64,000 bases of DNA from Yoonia litorea (lineage in GTDB: Bacteria; Pseudomonadota; Alphaproteobacteria; Rhodobacterales; Rhodobacteraceae), in assembly GCF_900114675.1 (NCBI RefSeq), contig NZ_FOZM01000001.1, forward strand, positions 558,001-622,000, read 5' to 3'. Each line of letters opens with the position of its first letter. The stretch's first letter is position 1. Below, in pieces: positions 28,248 to 38,033 of the stretch. The translations under genes and the position numbers were made by a program. The notes under the pieces are model-generated. The model had not been told where the DNA came from, searched no databases, and saw nothing but the letters and a program-made list of their open reading frames with translations.

Positions 28248-29501
28248 ATGGGCTACTCCGGATTTCGGGTCATCAAAGAGGGCCTCTTTGGTCAAAAGGG
28301 CTGGAAGCCCGTCTGGCGTGATCCTGAGCCCAAGCCCGAATATGATGCCGTGATCATTGGCGGTGGTGGCCACGGGCTTTCGACCGCCTATTACCTCGCT
28401 AAAGAACACGGCATGACGAATATCGCTGTGCTCGAGAAGGGCTATATTGGCGGCGGCAACGTCGGGCGGAATACCACGATTGTACGGGCCAACTACTTCC
28501 TGCCAGGCAACTCCGAATTCTATTCCCATTCATTAAAGCTTTGGGAAACGATGGAGCAGGACCTCAACTACAACGTCATGCATTCGCAACGCGGCCTGAT
28601 TAACCTGTTTCATTCGGATGGCCAGCGCGATGCTTTTGCGCGCCGTGGCAACGCGATGATCAATCAGGGCGATGATGCGGTGCTGCTGGACCGCGAGGGC
28701 GTGCGGGAGTATCTGCCCTACCTAGATTTCGATAATGTGCGCTTTCCAATCTACGGCGGATTACTGCATCCGCGCGGTGGCACGGCGCGCCATGATGCGG
28801 TGGCCTGGGGCTATGCCCGCGGCGCCGATCAGCGCGGCGTGGATATCATCCAGAATTGTGAAGTGACCGGCATCGACATCGAGGGCGGCAAGGTCAAAGG
28901 CGTGCAGACCACGCGCGGCGTCATCCGCGCCAAGAAGGTCGGGATCGTCGTGGCTGGCCGTTCGGGGCAAGTCGCAGCCATGGCGGGCATGCGCCTGCCG
29001 ATTGAAAGCCACGTGTTGCAGGCCTTTGTGACTGAGGGGCTCAAGCCCGTGATTGACCATGTGGTCAGCTTCGGCATGGGCCACTTCTATATCAGCCAAT
29101 CGGACAAGGGCGGTTTGGTCTTTGGCGGCGACATTGATTTCTACAGCTCATATGCTGCGCGGGGGAACCTGCCGATGAAAGAGCACGTAATGGATGCAGC
29201 CATGACCCTGATGCCGATGATCGGCAAGGCCAAGGTGCTGCGCTCTTGGGGCGGGATCATGGATATGACGCCCGATGGCTCGCCCATCATCGACAAGACG
29301 GATACCGAAGGTCTCTTTATCGATTGCGGCTGGTGCTATGGCGGCTTCAAGGCAGTGCCCGGATCGGGTTTCAGCTTTGCCCATTTGATGGCGACGGGAA
29401 ACCACCACGAACCGGCAGCGAAGTTCCGGCTGGACCGCTTCCGCACGGGCGTGGGCCTGATGGATGAAGAGGGTACGGGGTCGCAGCATAACCTGCACTG
29501 A
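28248..29501 (+). CDS. soxB: Sarcosine oxidase subunit beta
   Basis: A 417-residue FAD-dependent beta subunit of heterotetrameric sarcosine oxidase, which oxidatively demethylates sarcosine to glycine and passes the C1 unit to tetrahydrofolate. The dinucleotide motif is AVIIGGGGHGLSTAYYL (34-50). A histidine at 174 (GLLHPRGG) lies where the covalent FMN attachment of the family is expected. The ATG at 28248 with GAGGGA upstream gives the typical length, and an in-frame ATG at 28212 is rejected. It heads a soxBDAG operon. Confidence 0.96.
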   Translation: MGYSGFRVIKEGLFGQKGWKPVWRDPEPKPEYDAVIIGGGGHGLSTAYYLAKEHGMTNIAVLEKGYIGGGNVGRNTTIVRANYFLPGNSEFYSHSLKLWETMEQDLNYNVMHSQRGLINLFHSDGQRDAFARRGNAMINQGDDAVLLDREGVREYLPYLDFDNVRFPIYGGLLHPRGGTARHDAVAWGYARGADQRGVDIIQNCEVTGIDIEGGKVKGVQTTRGVIRAKKVGIVVAGRSGQVAAMAGMRLPIESHVLQAFVTEGLKPVIDHVVSFGMGHFYISQSDKGGLVFGGDIDFYSSYAARGNLPMKEHVMDAAMTLMPMIGKAKVLRSWGGIMDMTPDGSPIIDKTDTEGLFIDCGWCYGGFKAVPGSGFSFAHLMATGNHHEPAAKFRLDRFRTGVGLMDEEGTGSQHNLH

Positions 29502-29549
29502 AGGCGTCCGACGGAATTTGAGTATTTTTAGCAAAATGATGAGACAGCG

Positions 29550-29813
29550 ATGCGCATAGACTGCCCCAACTGCGGCGAGAGGGACCGGCGCGAGTTCTAT
29601 TATCAGGGCGACGCGGTCGTGCTGAATCGTCCTTCCGAGGATGCGGGCGCGCAGGCGTGGGATGACTACCTGCACAACCGTGCCAATCCCGCAGGCGAGA
29701 CGCGCGATCTGTGGTTCCATGAGGGCGGTTGCCGCGCGTGGCTGGTGGTGGAACGCAATACGATGACCCATGCGGTGCATGCAGCGACATTGGCCGAAAA
29801 GGTGAAGCGATGA
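29550..29813 (+). CDS. soxD: Sarcosine oxidase subunit delta
   Basis: An 87-residue zinc-binding subunit. The ligand set C5-x2-C8 (IDCPNCGER) plus His and Cys in WFHEGGCRAW matches the known Zn site of TSOX delta subunits. It stabilises the tetramer and has no catalytic role. The stop overlaps the soxA start as ATGA (29810-29813). Confidence 0.95.
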   Translation: MRIDCPNCGERDRREFYYQGDAVVLNRPSEDAGAQAWDDYLHNRANPAGETRDLWFHEGGCRAWLVVERNTMTHAVHAATLAEKVKR

Positions 29814-32716
29814 GGCTCGCGACACCGGAAAAGACAGTCACATTTACATTCGACGGCCAGCGCATCAAAGGCGTGCCCGGAGAGCCGGTGTCAGCCGCCT
29901 TGCTGGCCGCTGGCATCAAGCTGGTGGCGCGGTCCTTCAAGTACCACCGCCCGCGCGGGATCATGTCGGCAGGCTCCGAAGAGCAGAACGCATTGGTGAC
30001 CGTGGGCCGCGGGACCGCGCAGGAGCCGAACGTCCGTGCGACGACGCTGGAAGTGTCAGAAGGGCTGGAGGTGTTCAGCCAGAACGCATGGCCCTCGCTC
30101 AAGCATGATGTGATGGCCGTGAATGATCTTGTGTCACCGTTTCTGGCGGCGGGCTTCTATTACAAGACCTTCATGTGGCCGCGCAGTTTTTGGGAAAAGC
30201 TTTATGAGCCGATCATCCGCCGCGCGGCAGGCCTTGGTGCGCTGTCGGGTGAGAGTAATCAGGATACCTACGAAAAGGCCTTTGCGTTCTGTGATGTGCT
30301 GGTGATCGGCGCGGGGCCTGCGGGCCTCATGGCGGCTTTGACTGCTGGGCGTGCCGGTGCAGATGTGGTTCTGGCGGATGAAGATACCGCCATGGGTGGC
30401 CGACTTTTGCGCGAGCGCGAGGATGTGGATGGCAAGCCTGCGGCGGACTGGGTGGTAGAGGCGCTAGCCGAGCTTGAAGCGATGCCCAACGTCCGTTTGA
30501 TGACCCGCACCACAGTGACGGGGGCTTATGATCAGGGCACTTATGGCGCTTTGGGACGGATCGCGGGGGGGCGTGCAGCGGGCAAACCACTTGAGTGTTT
30601 CTGGCGGATCGTCGCCAAACGCGCGGTGCTTTGCGCCGGTGCGCTCGAACGCCCGATTGCCTTTCCGAACAATGACCGCCCCGGTGTCATGCTGGCCTCT
30701 GGTGTGCGGGCCTACGTGAACCGCTGGGGCGTCGCGCCCGGCAAGGCAGTGGCGGTTTTCGGCAATAATGACGATGCGCACCGGACCGCGCGAGACTTGG
30801 CGGCGGCGGGTGTGAAGGTTGCGGCGGTGATCGACAGCCGTGATGACGCGAAGGTCGAAGGGGATTTTCCTCTCTATACCGGCGCTGAGGTGATTGCGAC
30901 CAAGGGTCGTCATGCGCTTGAGAGCATCACGATAAAGACAGGCAATGGCACGCGGGTCATCCGCTGTGATTGTCTTGCCGTCTCGGGCGGGTGGAACCCG
31001 ACTGTGCATCTGACCTGCCATATGAACGGACGTCCGACGTGGGACGTGGGGATCGCCTCTTTTGTGCCGACGCCGGAGAGTATCCCCGGAATGGTCACGG
31101 CGGGGGCCTGCAATGGTGCCTTCAGCACGGCGGCCTGCCTGAATGAAGGAGCAGAGGTCGCGGCAGGTGTTGTGGCTGATCTGGGCCTTGCGGCTGAGAT
31201 CAAGACGCCCTCCGCTGACGATGCGGCCTATGCGATCCAGCCGCTGTGGGCGGTCGAGGGCAAGGGCCGCAAGTGGATCGACTTCCAGAACGATGTCCAT
31301 GTGAAGGACGTGCGGCTGGCAGCGCAGGAAAACTTCCGCTCGGTCGAGCATATGAAGCGCTACACCACCCAAGGCATGGCCCCCGATCAGGGGAAATCGT
31401 CGAACGTCGTGGCGCTTGCGGTGCTGGCTGATGCGACGGGGCGCGGTATTCCGGAAACCGGTACGACGACATTCCGCCCGCCTTATGTCCCTGTCTCGAT
31501 TGCGGTGATGGGGGCAGGCAGTCAGGGCAAGGGCTTTGCGCCTGAGCGCTTCACCACCTCGCACAGCGCCAGCGTCGATCGTGGCGCGCCGATGATCGAA
31601 GCAGGGCTTTGGTATCGCCCTAGCTATTTCCCGAAGGAGGGCGAGAGCCATTGGCGCCAGTCCTGCGACCGTGAAGTCGGCTATGTGCGTGAGGCGGTCG
31701 GCATCTGCGATGTCTCGACGCTCGGCAAGATTGACATTCAGGGGCCGGATGCGGCGGCATTGCTGGATTTTGTCTACACCAATGGTTTCTCGACCCTGAA
31801 GGTCGGGCGCGTCCGCTACGGGCTGATGCTGCGCGAAGACGGGCATGTTATGGATGACGGCACGACCGCGCGGCTAGGCGAGACGCATTTCGTGATGACG
31901 ACGACGACTGCTGCGGCGGGTCTGGTGATGCGCCACCTTGAGTATGTGCTGCAGGCGATCCGGCCCGATCTGGACGCACAGGTGATCTCGGTGACGGAGC
32001 AATGGGCGCAGTTCGCAGTGGCGGGGCCAAAGTCACGTGAGTTGCTGAATACGGTGCTGGACCAGCCGATCACCGACGAAGACTGGCCCTTCATGGCCTG
32101 CGGCGCGGTCAGCGTTGGCGGTGTTGCAGGTCGTCTCTTCCGTATCTCGTTCTCTGGCGAGCATGCCTATGAGGTCGCGGTGCCCTCGCGCTATGGCGAG
32201 AGCCTGTTCCGGCAATTGGTAGCACAGGCCGAGGTGATGGGCGGCGGACCTTACGGGATGGAGGCGCTGAACGTCTTGCGGATCGAGAAGGGCTTTATCA
32301 CCCATGCGGAGATCCACGGGCGCACGACGGCCTTTGATATCGGCATGGAACGCATGGTCAGCGCCAAGAAGGACTGTATCGGCAAGGCGGCTGCGGCGCG
32401 ACCGGGGTTGCTTGGCGAGAGCCGCCAGCAGCTGGTCGGGCTGAAGTCGAAAGGGGTGGATCATGCCCTGAGTGCGGGTGCGCATCTCTTTGACAAAGGA
32501 GCCAGCCATTCACGGGTGAATAGCAAAGGCTATGTCACCTCGGTTTGCTATTCACCGACGATTGGCACGCATCTGGGTCTTGGTTTTCTGGAAAACGGCC
32601 GCGCGCGGCATGGGGAGGTGATCGTGTTGCGCGACCACCTGCGCAACATCACCGAAGAGGTCGAGGTCTGCGATCCCGTCTTCTTTGATCAGGACGGAGG
32701 GCGCGCCCGTGGCTAG
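29810..32716 (+). CDS. soxA: Sarcosine oxidase subunit alpha
   Basis: A 968-residue alpha subunit. Its domains in order are an N-terminal ferredoxin-fold domain (about 10-110, without 2Fe-2S cysteines in the usual spacing), an NAD-binding Rossmann unit (VLVIGAGPAGLMAAL, about 162-176) with pyridine nucleotide-disulfide-like segments, and a C-terminal GcvT/T-protein-like domain (about 600-960, including AGLWYRPSYF). The last domain binds tetrahydrofolate and makes 5,10-methylene-THF. The start is the ATG at 29810 coupled to soxD. No folD, purU or formate-tetrahydrofolate ligase gene follows, unlike many sox operons. Confidence 0.95.
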   Translation: MRLATPEKTVTFTFDGQRIKGVPGEPVSAALLAAGIKLVARSFKYHRPRGIMSAGSEEQNALVTVGRGTAQEPNVRATTLEVSEGLEVFSQNAWPSLKHDVMAVNDLVSPFLAAGFYYKTFMWPRSFWEKLYEPIIRRAAGLGALSGESNQDTYEKAFAFCDVLVIGAGPAGLMAALTAGRAGADVVLADEDTAMGGRLLREREDVDGKPAADWVVEALAELEAMPNVRLMTRTTVTGAYDQGTYGALGRIAGGRAAGKPLECFWRIVAKRAVLCAGALERPIAFPNNDRPGVMLASGVRAYVNRWGVAPGKAVAVFGNNDDAHRTARDLAAAGVKVAAVIDSRDDAKVEGDFPLYTGAEVIATKGRHALESITIKTGNGTRVIRCDCLAVSGGWNPTVHLTCHMNGRPTWDVGIASFVPTPESIPGMVTAGACNGAFSTAACLNEGAEVAAGVVADLGLAAEIKTPSADDAAYAIQPLWAVEGKGRKWIDFQNDVHVKDVRLAAQENFRSVEHMKRYTTQGMAPDQGKSSNVVALAVLADATGRGIPETGTTTFRPPYVPVSIAVMGAGSQGKGFAPERFTTSHSASVDRGAPMIEAGLWYRPSYFPKEGESHWRQSCDREVGYVREAVGICDVSTLGKIDIQGPDAAALLDFVYTNGFSTLKVGRVRYGLMLREDGHVMDDGTTARLGETHFVMTTTTAAAGLVMRHLEYVLQAIRPDLDAQVISVTEQWAQFAVAGPKSRELLNTVLDQPITDEDWPFMACGAVSVGGVAGRLFRISFSGEHAYEVAVPSRYGESLFRQLVAQAEVMGGGPYGMEALNVLRIEKGFITHAEIHGRTTAFDIGMERMVSAKKDCIGKAAAARPGLLGESRQQLVGLKSKGVDHALSAGAHLFDKGASHSRVNSKGYVTSVCYSPTIGTHLGLGFLENGRARHGEVIVLRDHLRNITEEVEVCDPVFFDQDGGRARG

Positions 32717-33230
32717 TCTGATTGCATTGACGCCCTGCGCGGGGCTTTTGCCGCTGACCATCGGCGCGATCACGGTGACCGAAGTAGTGCCGCAGGCGCT
32801 GACCTCGGTGGCGCCGTTCAAGGGACACAAGAAGGCGGTTTCCGAGGCGTTGAAGGCGAAGGTCGGCGCTGGATTGCCTGCCCTGAACCGCCGCAGCGGG
32901 GCGGTGACGTGGTTCGGCCATGGTGTCTGGATGGTGGCGGGGGCCGTCTCTGTCGAAGGTGCTGCCGTGACCGATCAATCGGATGCCTGGGCTGTGGTCG
33001 AGATCAAAGGGGCAGGGGTCGAGGATGTGCTGGCGCGGCTTGTGCCGGTTGATCTGCGTGCTTCGGTTTTCAAGAAAGGCCATGTCGCCAAGACGATGTT
33101 GGCGCATCTGTCCGTTACTGTTGTGCGCACCGGTGCGGACAGTTTTGAGATCACGACGATGCGGTCTATGTCGAAGACACTTTTGCATGATCTCGAAGTT
33201 GCGATGCGCGGGGTTGCCGCGCGCGGGTAG
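32709..33230 (+). CDS. soxG: Sarcosine oxidase subunit gamma
   Basis: A 173-residue GcvT-like gamma subunit completing heterotetrameric sarcosine oxidase. The start is GTG 32709, inside the end of soxA (overlap GTGGCTAG), with a GGAGGG ribosome-binding sequence 6 bases upstream. This fits the SLIALTPCAGLLPLTIG beginning better than a TTG at 32685. The C-terminus carries RSMSKTLLHDLEVAMRG, typical of SoxG. dnaG begins 36 bases later. Confidence 0.92.
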   Translation: MASLIALTPCAGLLPLTIGAITVTEVVPQALTSVAPFKGHKKAVSEALKAKVGAGLPALNRRSGAVTWFGHGVWMVAGAVSVEGAAVTDQSDAWAVVEIKGAGVEDVLARLVPVDLRASVFKKGHVAKTMLAHLSVTVVRTGADSFEITTMRSMSKTLLHDLEVAMRGVAARG

Positions 33231-33266
33231 CTTCCCATTGCTGCGTGAATAGCGGATACTCACGCC

Positions 33267-35231
33267 ATGAGCCTGCCACCCGGATTCTTGGATGAACTGC
33301 GCAATCGGCTGTCCCTTGGACAGGTCGTCGGGCGCAAGGTCATGTGGGATCAGCGCAAGTCCAATCAGGGCAAGGGTGATCTCTGGGCGCCATGCCCGTT
33401 CCATCAGGAAAAGACCGCCAGTTTCCACGTCGATGACCGCAAGGGTTTCTACTATTGCTTTGGCTGCCACGCCAAAGGCGATGCGATTTCCTTTGTCCGC
33501 GAGACCGAGAATGTGGACTTTATGGAGGCCGTGAAAATCCTCGCCGCCGAGGCAGGGATGCCCGTGCCCGAGCGTGATCCGCAGGCGCAGGAAAAGGCAG
33601 ACCGCCGCACCCAATTGGTCGAGGTGATGGAGCAGGCGGTGAAATGGCATCGGATGCAGTTGCAAACGGCAGCGGCAGGCGAGGCGCGGGATTATCTGGC
33701 ACGGCGTGGGTTGTCGCCTGAAGCGCAGGACCGCTGGGAGATTGGTTTTGCGCCAGCAAATGGCGGAGTCTTTGCGCATCTCACTGGCAAGGGTGTCGAG
33801 GCCCAACAGGTCATCGACGCAGGGCTGGCCGCTGAAAGCGACCGGGGCGGCGCGCCATATGACCGTTTCCGGGGCCGTATCATGTTCCCGATCCGCGATG
33901 CGCGGGGTCGTGCCATCGGCTTTGGCGGGCGCGCGATGGACCCCAATCATCCGGCGAAGTACTACAACTCTCCCGAAACAGCGCTGTTCGATAAAGGCCG
34001 CAGCCTTTTCAACCACGGCCCCGCGCGCGAGGTGGCAGGCAAGGGCAAGCCGCTGATTGTGGCCGAAGGCTATATGGACGTCATCGCCCTCTCCGAGGCG
34101 GGGTTCGGGGCGACGGTCGCGCCACTGGGAACTGCAATTACCGAAGATCAGCTGCGCTTGCTGTGGCGCATGGCGGATGAGCCGATCATTGCGCTTGACG
34201 GGGACACGGCGGGCCTGCGTGCCGCGATGCGGGTGATAGATATCGCGCTGCCGCTGCTGGAGGCGGGCAAGTCGCTTCGCTTTGCCCTGATGCCGGAGGG
34301 CCTTGACCCTGACGATCTGATCAAGGCGCAGGGCGCGGGGGCGATGCAAAAGCTGATCGATGCGGCCATCCCGATGGTGCAGCTGCTCTGGCAGCGCGAG
34401 ATCGAGGGCAAGGTCTTTGACAGCCCCGAGCGCAAAGCGGCATTGGACAAAGCACTTCGTGAAAAGATTAGGCTGATCGCCGATCCGTCGATCCGCAGTC
34501 ACTACGGTCAGGCGATCAAGGACCTGCGCTGGGCGCTCTTTTCCGCATCGGGCGCACCGAAATCATCCAACAAGCGGCCACGGCAGTGGTCGGCGGCCCG
34601 CGACCCTTGGAAGCGCGAGATCAGCCCGGTTGCGGCAGCGCGTGCCTCAGCTTTGGCGGCTGCTGCTGCCGATGAAGATCATTTACGCGAAGCCGTGATC
34701 CTGGCGGGGTTGATCGTTGCTCCTGCGCTGTCCGTCGAGTTCGAAGATGAACTTGAGCGGATGGAGTGCCGTGATCCCCTGCATCGGGATTTGCAGGCGT
34801 CCATCCTGCGTCATATCGGAGCGGAAGAGTTGCGCCATATCGTCGCTTCGGAATGTGGGGAGGCTGCCCTTGAAAAGCTCTTGTCGCAAAACCATGTTGC
34901 GATCAGCCCTGTTATGCGGCGTGTAGACGACGAAGAGGTCGCGCGGCTTTGTCTGGCGGAAGAATTTGCCAAGCTTACGGCGCGGCGCGGTCATCGCCGG
35001 GAAATCGAAGATGCCGTCGAAGACTTAAGTGGCGTTGCAGATGAAGGGCTTACATGGCGATTGGCACAAGCAAGCGCCGCATTGAATAACGCAGGACGCG
35101 GCAAGGATGAGGACAAGGTTGACTATGCCATCGGCAAAAATGGCGCACGTATGAAGAAAGACGAACAGTCTGCTTTTGATCAGCTTTTAGACAAAATCGA
35201 TTTTGCCAAGGGCGCGAAACGTCCTAACTGA
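33267..35231 (+). CDS. dnaG: DNA primase
   Basis: A 654-residue bacterial primase that makes RNA primers for replication. The zinc ribbon has C43, H46, C64 and C67 (PCPFHQE ... YCFGCHAKGDA). The TOPRIM core shows VAEGYMDVIAL (the catalytic Glu) and ALDGDTAGL (the metal Asp), after the usual GFGGRAMDP and KYYNSPET segments. The C-terminal helicase-interaction region follows, more variable. It lies immediately upstream of rpoD, the conserved order from the rpsU-dnaG-rpoD macromolecular operon, though rpsU is absent. Confidence 0.96.
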   Translation: MSLPPGFLDELRNRLSLGQVVGRKVMWDQRKSNQGKGDLWAPCPFHQEKTASFHVDDRKGFYYCFGCHAKGDAISFVRETENVDFMEAVKILAAEAGMPVPERDPQAQEKADRRTQLVEVMEQAVKWHRMQLQTAAAGEARDYLARRGLSPEAQDRWEIGFAPANGGVFAHLTGKGVEAQQVIDAGLAAESDRGGAPYDRFRGRIMFPIRDARGRAIGFGGRAMDPNHPAKYYNSPETALFDKGRSLFNHGPAREVAGKGKPLIVAEGYMDVIALSEAGFGATVAPLGTAITEDQLRLLWRMADEPIIALDGDTAGLRAAMRVIDIALPLLEAGKSLRFALMPEGLDPDDLIKAQGAGAMQKLIDAAIPMVQLLWQREIEGKVFDSPERKAALDKALREKIRLIADPSIRSHYGQAIKDLRWALFSASGAPKSSNKRPRQWSAARDPWKREISPVAAARASALAAAAADEDHLREAVILAGLIVAPALSVEFEDELERMECRDPLHRDLQASILRHIGAEELRHIVASECGEAALEKLLSQNHVAISPVMRRVDDEEVARLCLAEEFAKLTARRGHRREIEDAVEDLSGVADEGLTWRLAQASAALNNAGRGKDEDKVDYAIGKNGARMKKDEQSAFDQLLDKIDFAKGAKRPN

Positions 35232-35253
35232 CAAACAATGCAACACATCTGAA

Positions 35254-35333
35254 AAGCAGGGGCGACCTGCTTGCGAATCAGCAGAATGCGCGGTTGATTC
35301 GTTTTGAACCGAATCACCCGAATCACTTCGGGT
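35254..35333 (+). promoter_or_regulatory. rpoD upstream region with several hairpins
   Basis: The 130-base dnaG-rpoD gap holds AAGCAGG/CCTGCTT (35254-35272), GATTCG/CGAATC (35296-35315) and ACCCGAA/TTCGGGT (35316-35333). The CGAATC element recurs at 35319-35324 within a CCGAATCAC direct repeat, so the second and third hairpins are partly alternative. No U-run is seen, so this may be 5'UTR control rather than a terminator. Suggestive only. Confidence 0.35.
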
Positions 35334-35361
35334 AAGGGACCGCTTTGAAAGGGCGCTTTGC

Positions 35362-37344
35362 ATGGCAGCGAAAGACACGGACGATCGCAAGGACAACGAC
35401 CAGGACGGTGATATCAGCTTTGATATGAGTCAAGCGGCCGTCAAGAAGATGATCGCCGATGCCCGTGAACGTGGCTACATCACTTACGACCAACTCAACT
35501 CTGTCCTTCCACCTGATCAGGTTTCCTCTGATCAGATCGAAGACGTGATGTCGATGCTCTCGGAAATGGGCATCCAGGTCACTGAGGAAGAAGAAAGCGA
35601 AGAGACCGAGGAAACACAGGCCAACACCGCTGTTGCGACCGTCGGTGGTTCGCGTGACGTGGCCATCGGTTCTGCCGAAACAGAAAAGCTTGACCGCACC
35701 GATGATCCGGTGCGGATGTATCTGCGCGAGATGGGGTCCGTTGAGCTTCTCTCTCGTGAGGGTGAAATCGCGATTGCGAAACGGATCGAAGCCGGACGCA
35801 ACACTATGATCCTCGGGCTTTGTGAAAGCCCGCTGACCTTTCAGGCGATCACCATCTGGCGTGATGAACTTCTGAACGAAGACATTCTGCTGCGTGACGT
35901 CATTGATCTGGAAACCACTTTTGGCAACCAGATGGGCGAAGACGGAGACGAGGAAAGCGTTGTTCCGGCCGCCGGCGCGGCTCCAGCCGAAAAGAAAGAA
36001 GCGACACAAGAACTCGACGCTGATGGCAATCCGATTGCCAAGGACGACGATGATGACGAAGACGATGCGGCGAACATGTCGCTCGCTGCGATGGAAAACG
36101 CTCTCAAGCCACGTGTGCTCGAAACGCTTGAGCTGATCGCAAGGGATTTCGCCCTTCTGTCCGAGATGCAGGACGCGCGTATGTCCGCGACTCTGAACGA
36201 GGACTCTTCGTTCTCCGATAAGGACGAAACAAAGTACCAGAAGCTGCGTTCGGAAATTGTTGAACTTGTGAACTCGCTTCACCTGCACAACAACCGTATC
36301 GAGGCGTTGATCGACCAGCTTTACGGGATTAACCGGCGCATCATGTCGATCGACAGCTCCATGGTGAAGCTGGCAGATCAGGCGCGTATCAACCGTCGGG
36401 AATTCATCGACGCCTACCGTGGCCGCGAGTTGGACCCGAACTGGCTTGATGAAATGTCAGAAAAGTCCGGTCGCGGCTGGCAGATGCTTATCGAACGCTC
36501 CACCGCCAAAATCGAGGATTTGCGGGCCGATATGGCGCAGGTCGGTCAGTATGTTGGCGTTGATATCACCGAATTCCGTCGCATCGTGCAGCAGGTCCAG
36601 AAGGGCGAGAAAGAAGCACGTCAGGCCAAGAAGGAAATGGTCGAAGCGAACCTGCGCCTCGTGATTTCGATTGCCAAGAAATATACCAATCGCGGTCTGC
36701 AGTTCCTTGACCTTATTCAGGAAGGCAACATCGGCCTGATGAAGGCTGTCGACAAGTTTGAATATCGCCGCGGCTACAAATTCTCGACCTATGCGACATG
36801 GTGGATCCGTCAGGCCATCACGCGTTCGATTGCGGATCAGGCTCGCACGATCCGTATTCCGGTCCATATGATCGAAACGATCAACAAGTTGGTGCGCACA
36901 GGCCGCCAGATGTTGCATGAAATTGGCCGCGAACCGACGCCAGAGGAATTGGCAGAAAAGCTGCAGATGCCTTTGGAGAAAGTGCGCAAGGTGATGAAGA
37001 TCGCCAAAGAGCCTATCTCACTGGAAACGCCGATCGGCGACGAGGAAGACAGCCAGCTTGGCGATTTCATCGAGGACAAGAACGCAATTCTGCCGCTGGA
37101 TTCTGCGATTCAGGAAAACCTGAAGGAAACCACGACGCGCGTGCTTGCATCGCTGACACCTCGCGAGGAGCGTGTTCTACGGATGCGCTTTGGCATCGGC
37201 ATGAATACCGATCACACACTCGAAGAGGTGGGCCAGCAGTTCAGCGTGACCCGCGAACGTATCCGCCAGATCGAAGCCAAGGCGCTTCGTAAGCTCAAGC
37301 ACCCAAGCCGGAGCCGCAAGCTGCGCTCCTTCCTTGATCAATAG
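35362..37344 (+). CDS. rpoD: RNA polymerase sigma factor RpoD (sigma-70)
   Basis: A 660-residue primary sigma factor. Region 1.1 lies at about 20-75, region 1.2 near [21 protein letters not shown], and a long acidic non-conserved insert at about 190-240 ([13 protein letters not shown]...[10 protein letters not shown]). Regions 2 and 3 contain [20 protein letters not shown] (2.3-2.4). Region 4 has the HTH with [20 protein letters not shown]. It directs transcription from housekeeping promoters. Strand and order after dnaG are as expected; the start ATG 35362 follows GGGCGC rather than a strong ribosome-binding site. Confidence 0.97.
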   Translation: MAAKDTDDRKDNDQDGDISFDMSQAAVKKMIADARERGYITYDQLNSVLPPDQVSSDQIEDVMSMLSEMGIQVTEEEESEETEETQANTAVATVGGSRDVAIGSAETEKLDRTDDPVRMYLREMGSVELLSREGEIAIAKRIEAGRNTMILGLCESPLTFQAITIWRDELLNEDILLRDVIDLETTFGNQMGEDGDEESVVPAAGAAPAEKKEATQELDADGNPIAKDDDDDEDDAANMSLAAMENALKPRVLETLELIARDFALLSEMQDARMSATLNEDSSFSDKDETKYQKLRSEIVELVNSLHLHNNRIEALIDQLYGINRRIMSIDSSMVKLADQARINRREFIDAYRGRELDPNWLDEMSEKSGRGWQMLIERSTAKIEDLRADMAQVGQYVGVDITEFRRIVQQVQKGEKEARQAKKEMVEANLRLVISIAKKYTNRGLQFLDLIQEGNIGLMKAVDKFEYRRGYKFSTYATWWIRQAITRSIADQARTIRIPVHMIETINKLVRTGRQMLHEIGREPTPEELAEKLQMPLEKVRKVMKIAKEPISLETPIGDEEDSQLGDFIEDKNAILPLDSAIQENLKETTTRVLASLTPREERVLRMRFGIGMNTDHTLEEVGQQFSVTRERIRQIEAKALRKLKHPSRSRKLRSFLDQ

Positions 37345-37352
37345 GAGCAGGC

Positions 37353-37613
37353 ATGGCGTGGCTCAGCAAACTCTTTGGTGGGAAAGAGGCCGCGTCTACT
37401 GCGGCCTCTGAAACCTACAAGGACTTCACAATCGCGCCTCAACCGCAGAAGGATTCGAGCGGTTGGCGGATTGCCGCTTTGATCGAAAAGGACGGGAAGA
37501 CGCATTCTTTGATCCGGGCGGACGTGCTGAACGATCAGGATGCCGCAATCGCGGCGTCCGTGAGCAAAGCCAAGCAGGTCATTGACGAACAAGGCGACCG
37601 TATCTTCGACTAG
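37353..37613 (+). CDS. HlyU-family protein
   Basis: An 86-residue protein matching the HlyU family, whose Vibrio namesake is a winged-helix activator of haemolysin genes. This alphaproteobacterial branch is small and begins MAWLSKLFGGKEAA. Sequence features include TYKDFTIAPQPQKDSSGWRIAALIEKDGK and a helical tail IAASVSKAKQVIDEQGDRIF. It starts 8 bases after the rpoD stop and is probably co-transcribed. Calling it a transcription factor rests only on the family label; I see no clear HTH. Confidence 0.8.
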   Translation: MAWLSKLFGGKEAASTAASETYKDFTIAPQPQKDSSGWRIAALIEKDGKTHSLIRADVLNDQDAAIAASVSKAKQVIDEQGDRIFD

Positions 37614-37725
37614 CTTTCCCTGCGCGCCGGTTGCTTCTGTGCATTTTTCCATGACAGGGGCTGCGCGGACGTCAGCTTGAAAATGTGAGTTTGCGAGATA
37701 GATCATGTCGGGAAAGGAAGTCCCG

Positions 37726-37992
37726 ATGTCATTTACAAAGTCCGCTGTTCTCACTGTTTCACTTACGTTTGCAGCCGCGACGGTCGCTAGCGCCTACAGC
37801 ACCGAGCCGCAGCCAGGACGCCACTTTGTCGAGGTGATTACGCCAAAATCTGTACTGCCTGTGAGCGGATCTGACGCATGTGAAATGGCGATTGCCGAAG
37901 ACCTCGTGGCACTCGTCGGGCCGGAAATGATCATTCAAGAAAGGGCGCAAGGGCCGCGATTGGAACCAGTCGCGTGTCTGTCTGAAGAGTAG
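37726..37992 (+). CDS. Small secreted hypothetical protein
   Basis: An 88-residue product with a signal peptide (MSFTKSAVLTVSLTFAAATVASA, cleaved before YSTEPQPG). The short mature domain has two cysteines (SDACEMAI and PVACLSEE). An AAGGAAG ribosome-binding sequence precedes ATG 37726, so I prefer it to the in-frame ATG 37705. The mature part is acidic. The next gene, a YjbQ protein, starts 41 bases later. Family unknown. Confidence 0.7.
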   Translation: MSFTKSAVLTVSLTFAAATVASAYSTEPQPGRHFVEVITPKSVLPVSGSDACEMAIAEDLVALVGPEMIIQERAQGPRLEPVACLSEE

Positions 37993-38033
37993 CAGGACTT
38001 GCTCTTGCCCTGGCGTTTCGCGACGATGCTGCC

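Noticed and set aside
30464..31846. 460-codon reading frame on the minus strand
   Set aside because: Antisense to soxA, which is supported throughout.
32649..34502. 617-codon reading frame on the minus strand
   Set aside because: It is antisense to soxA/soxG/dnaG, which have complete family motifs; the long frame comes from GC-rich codon bias.
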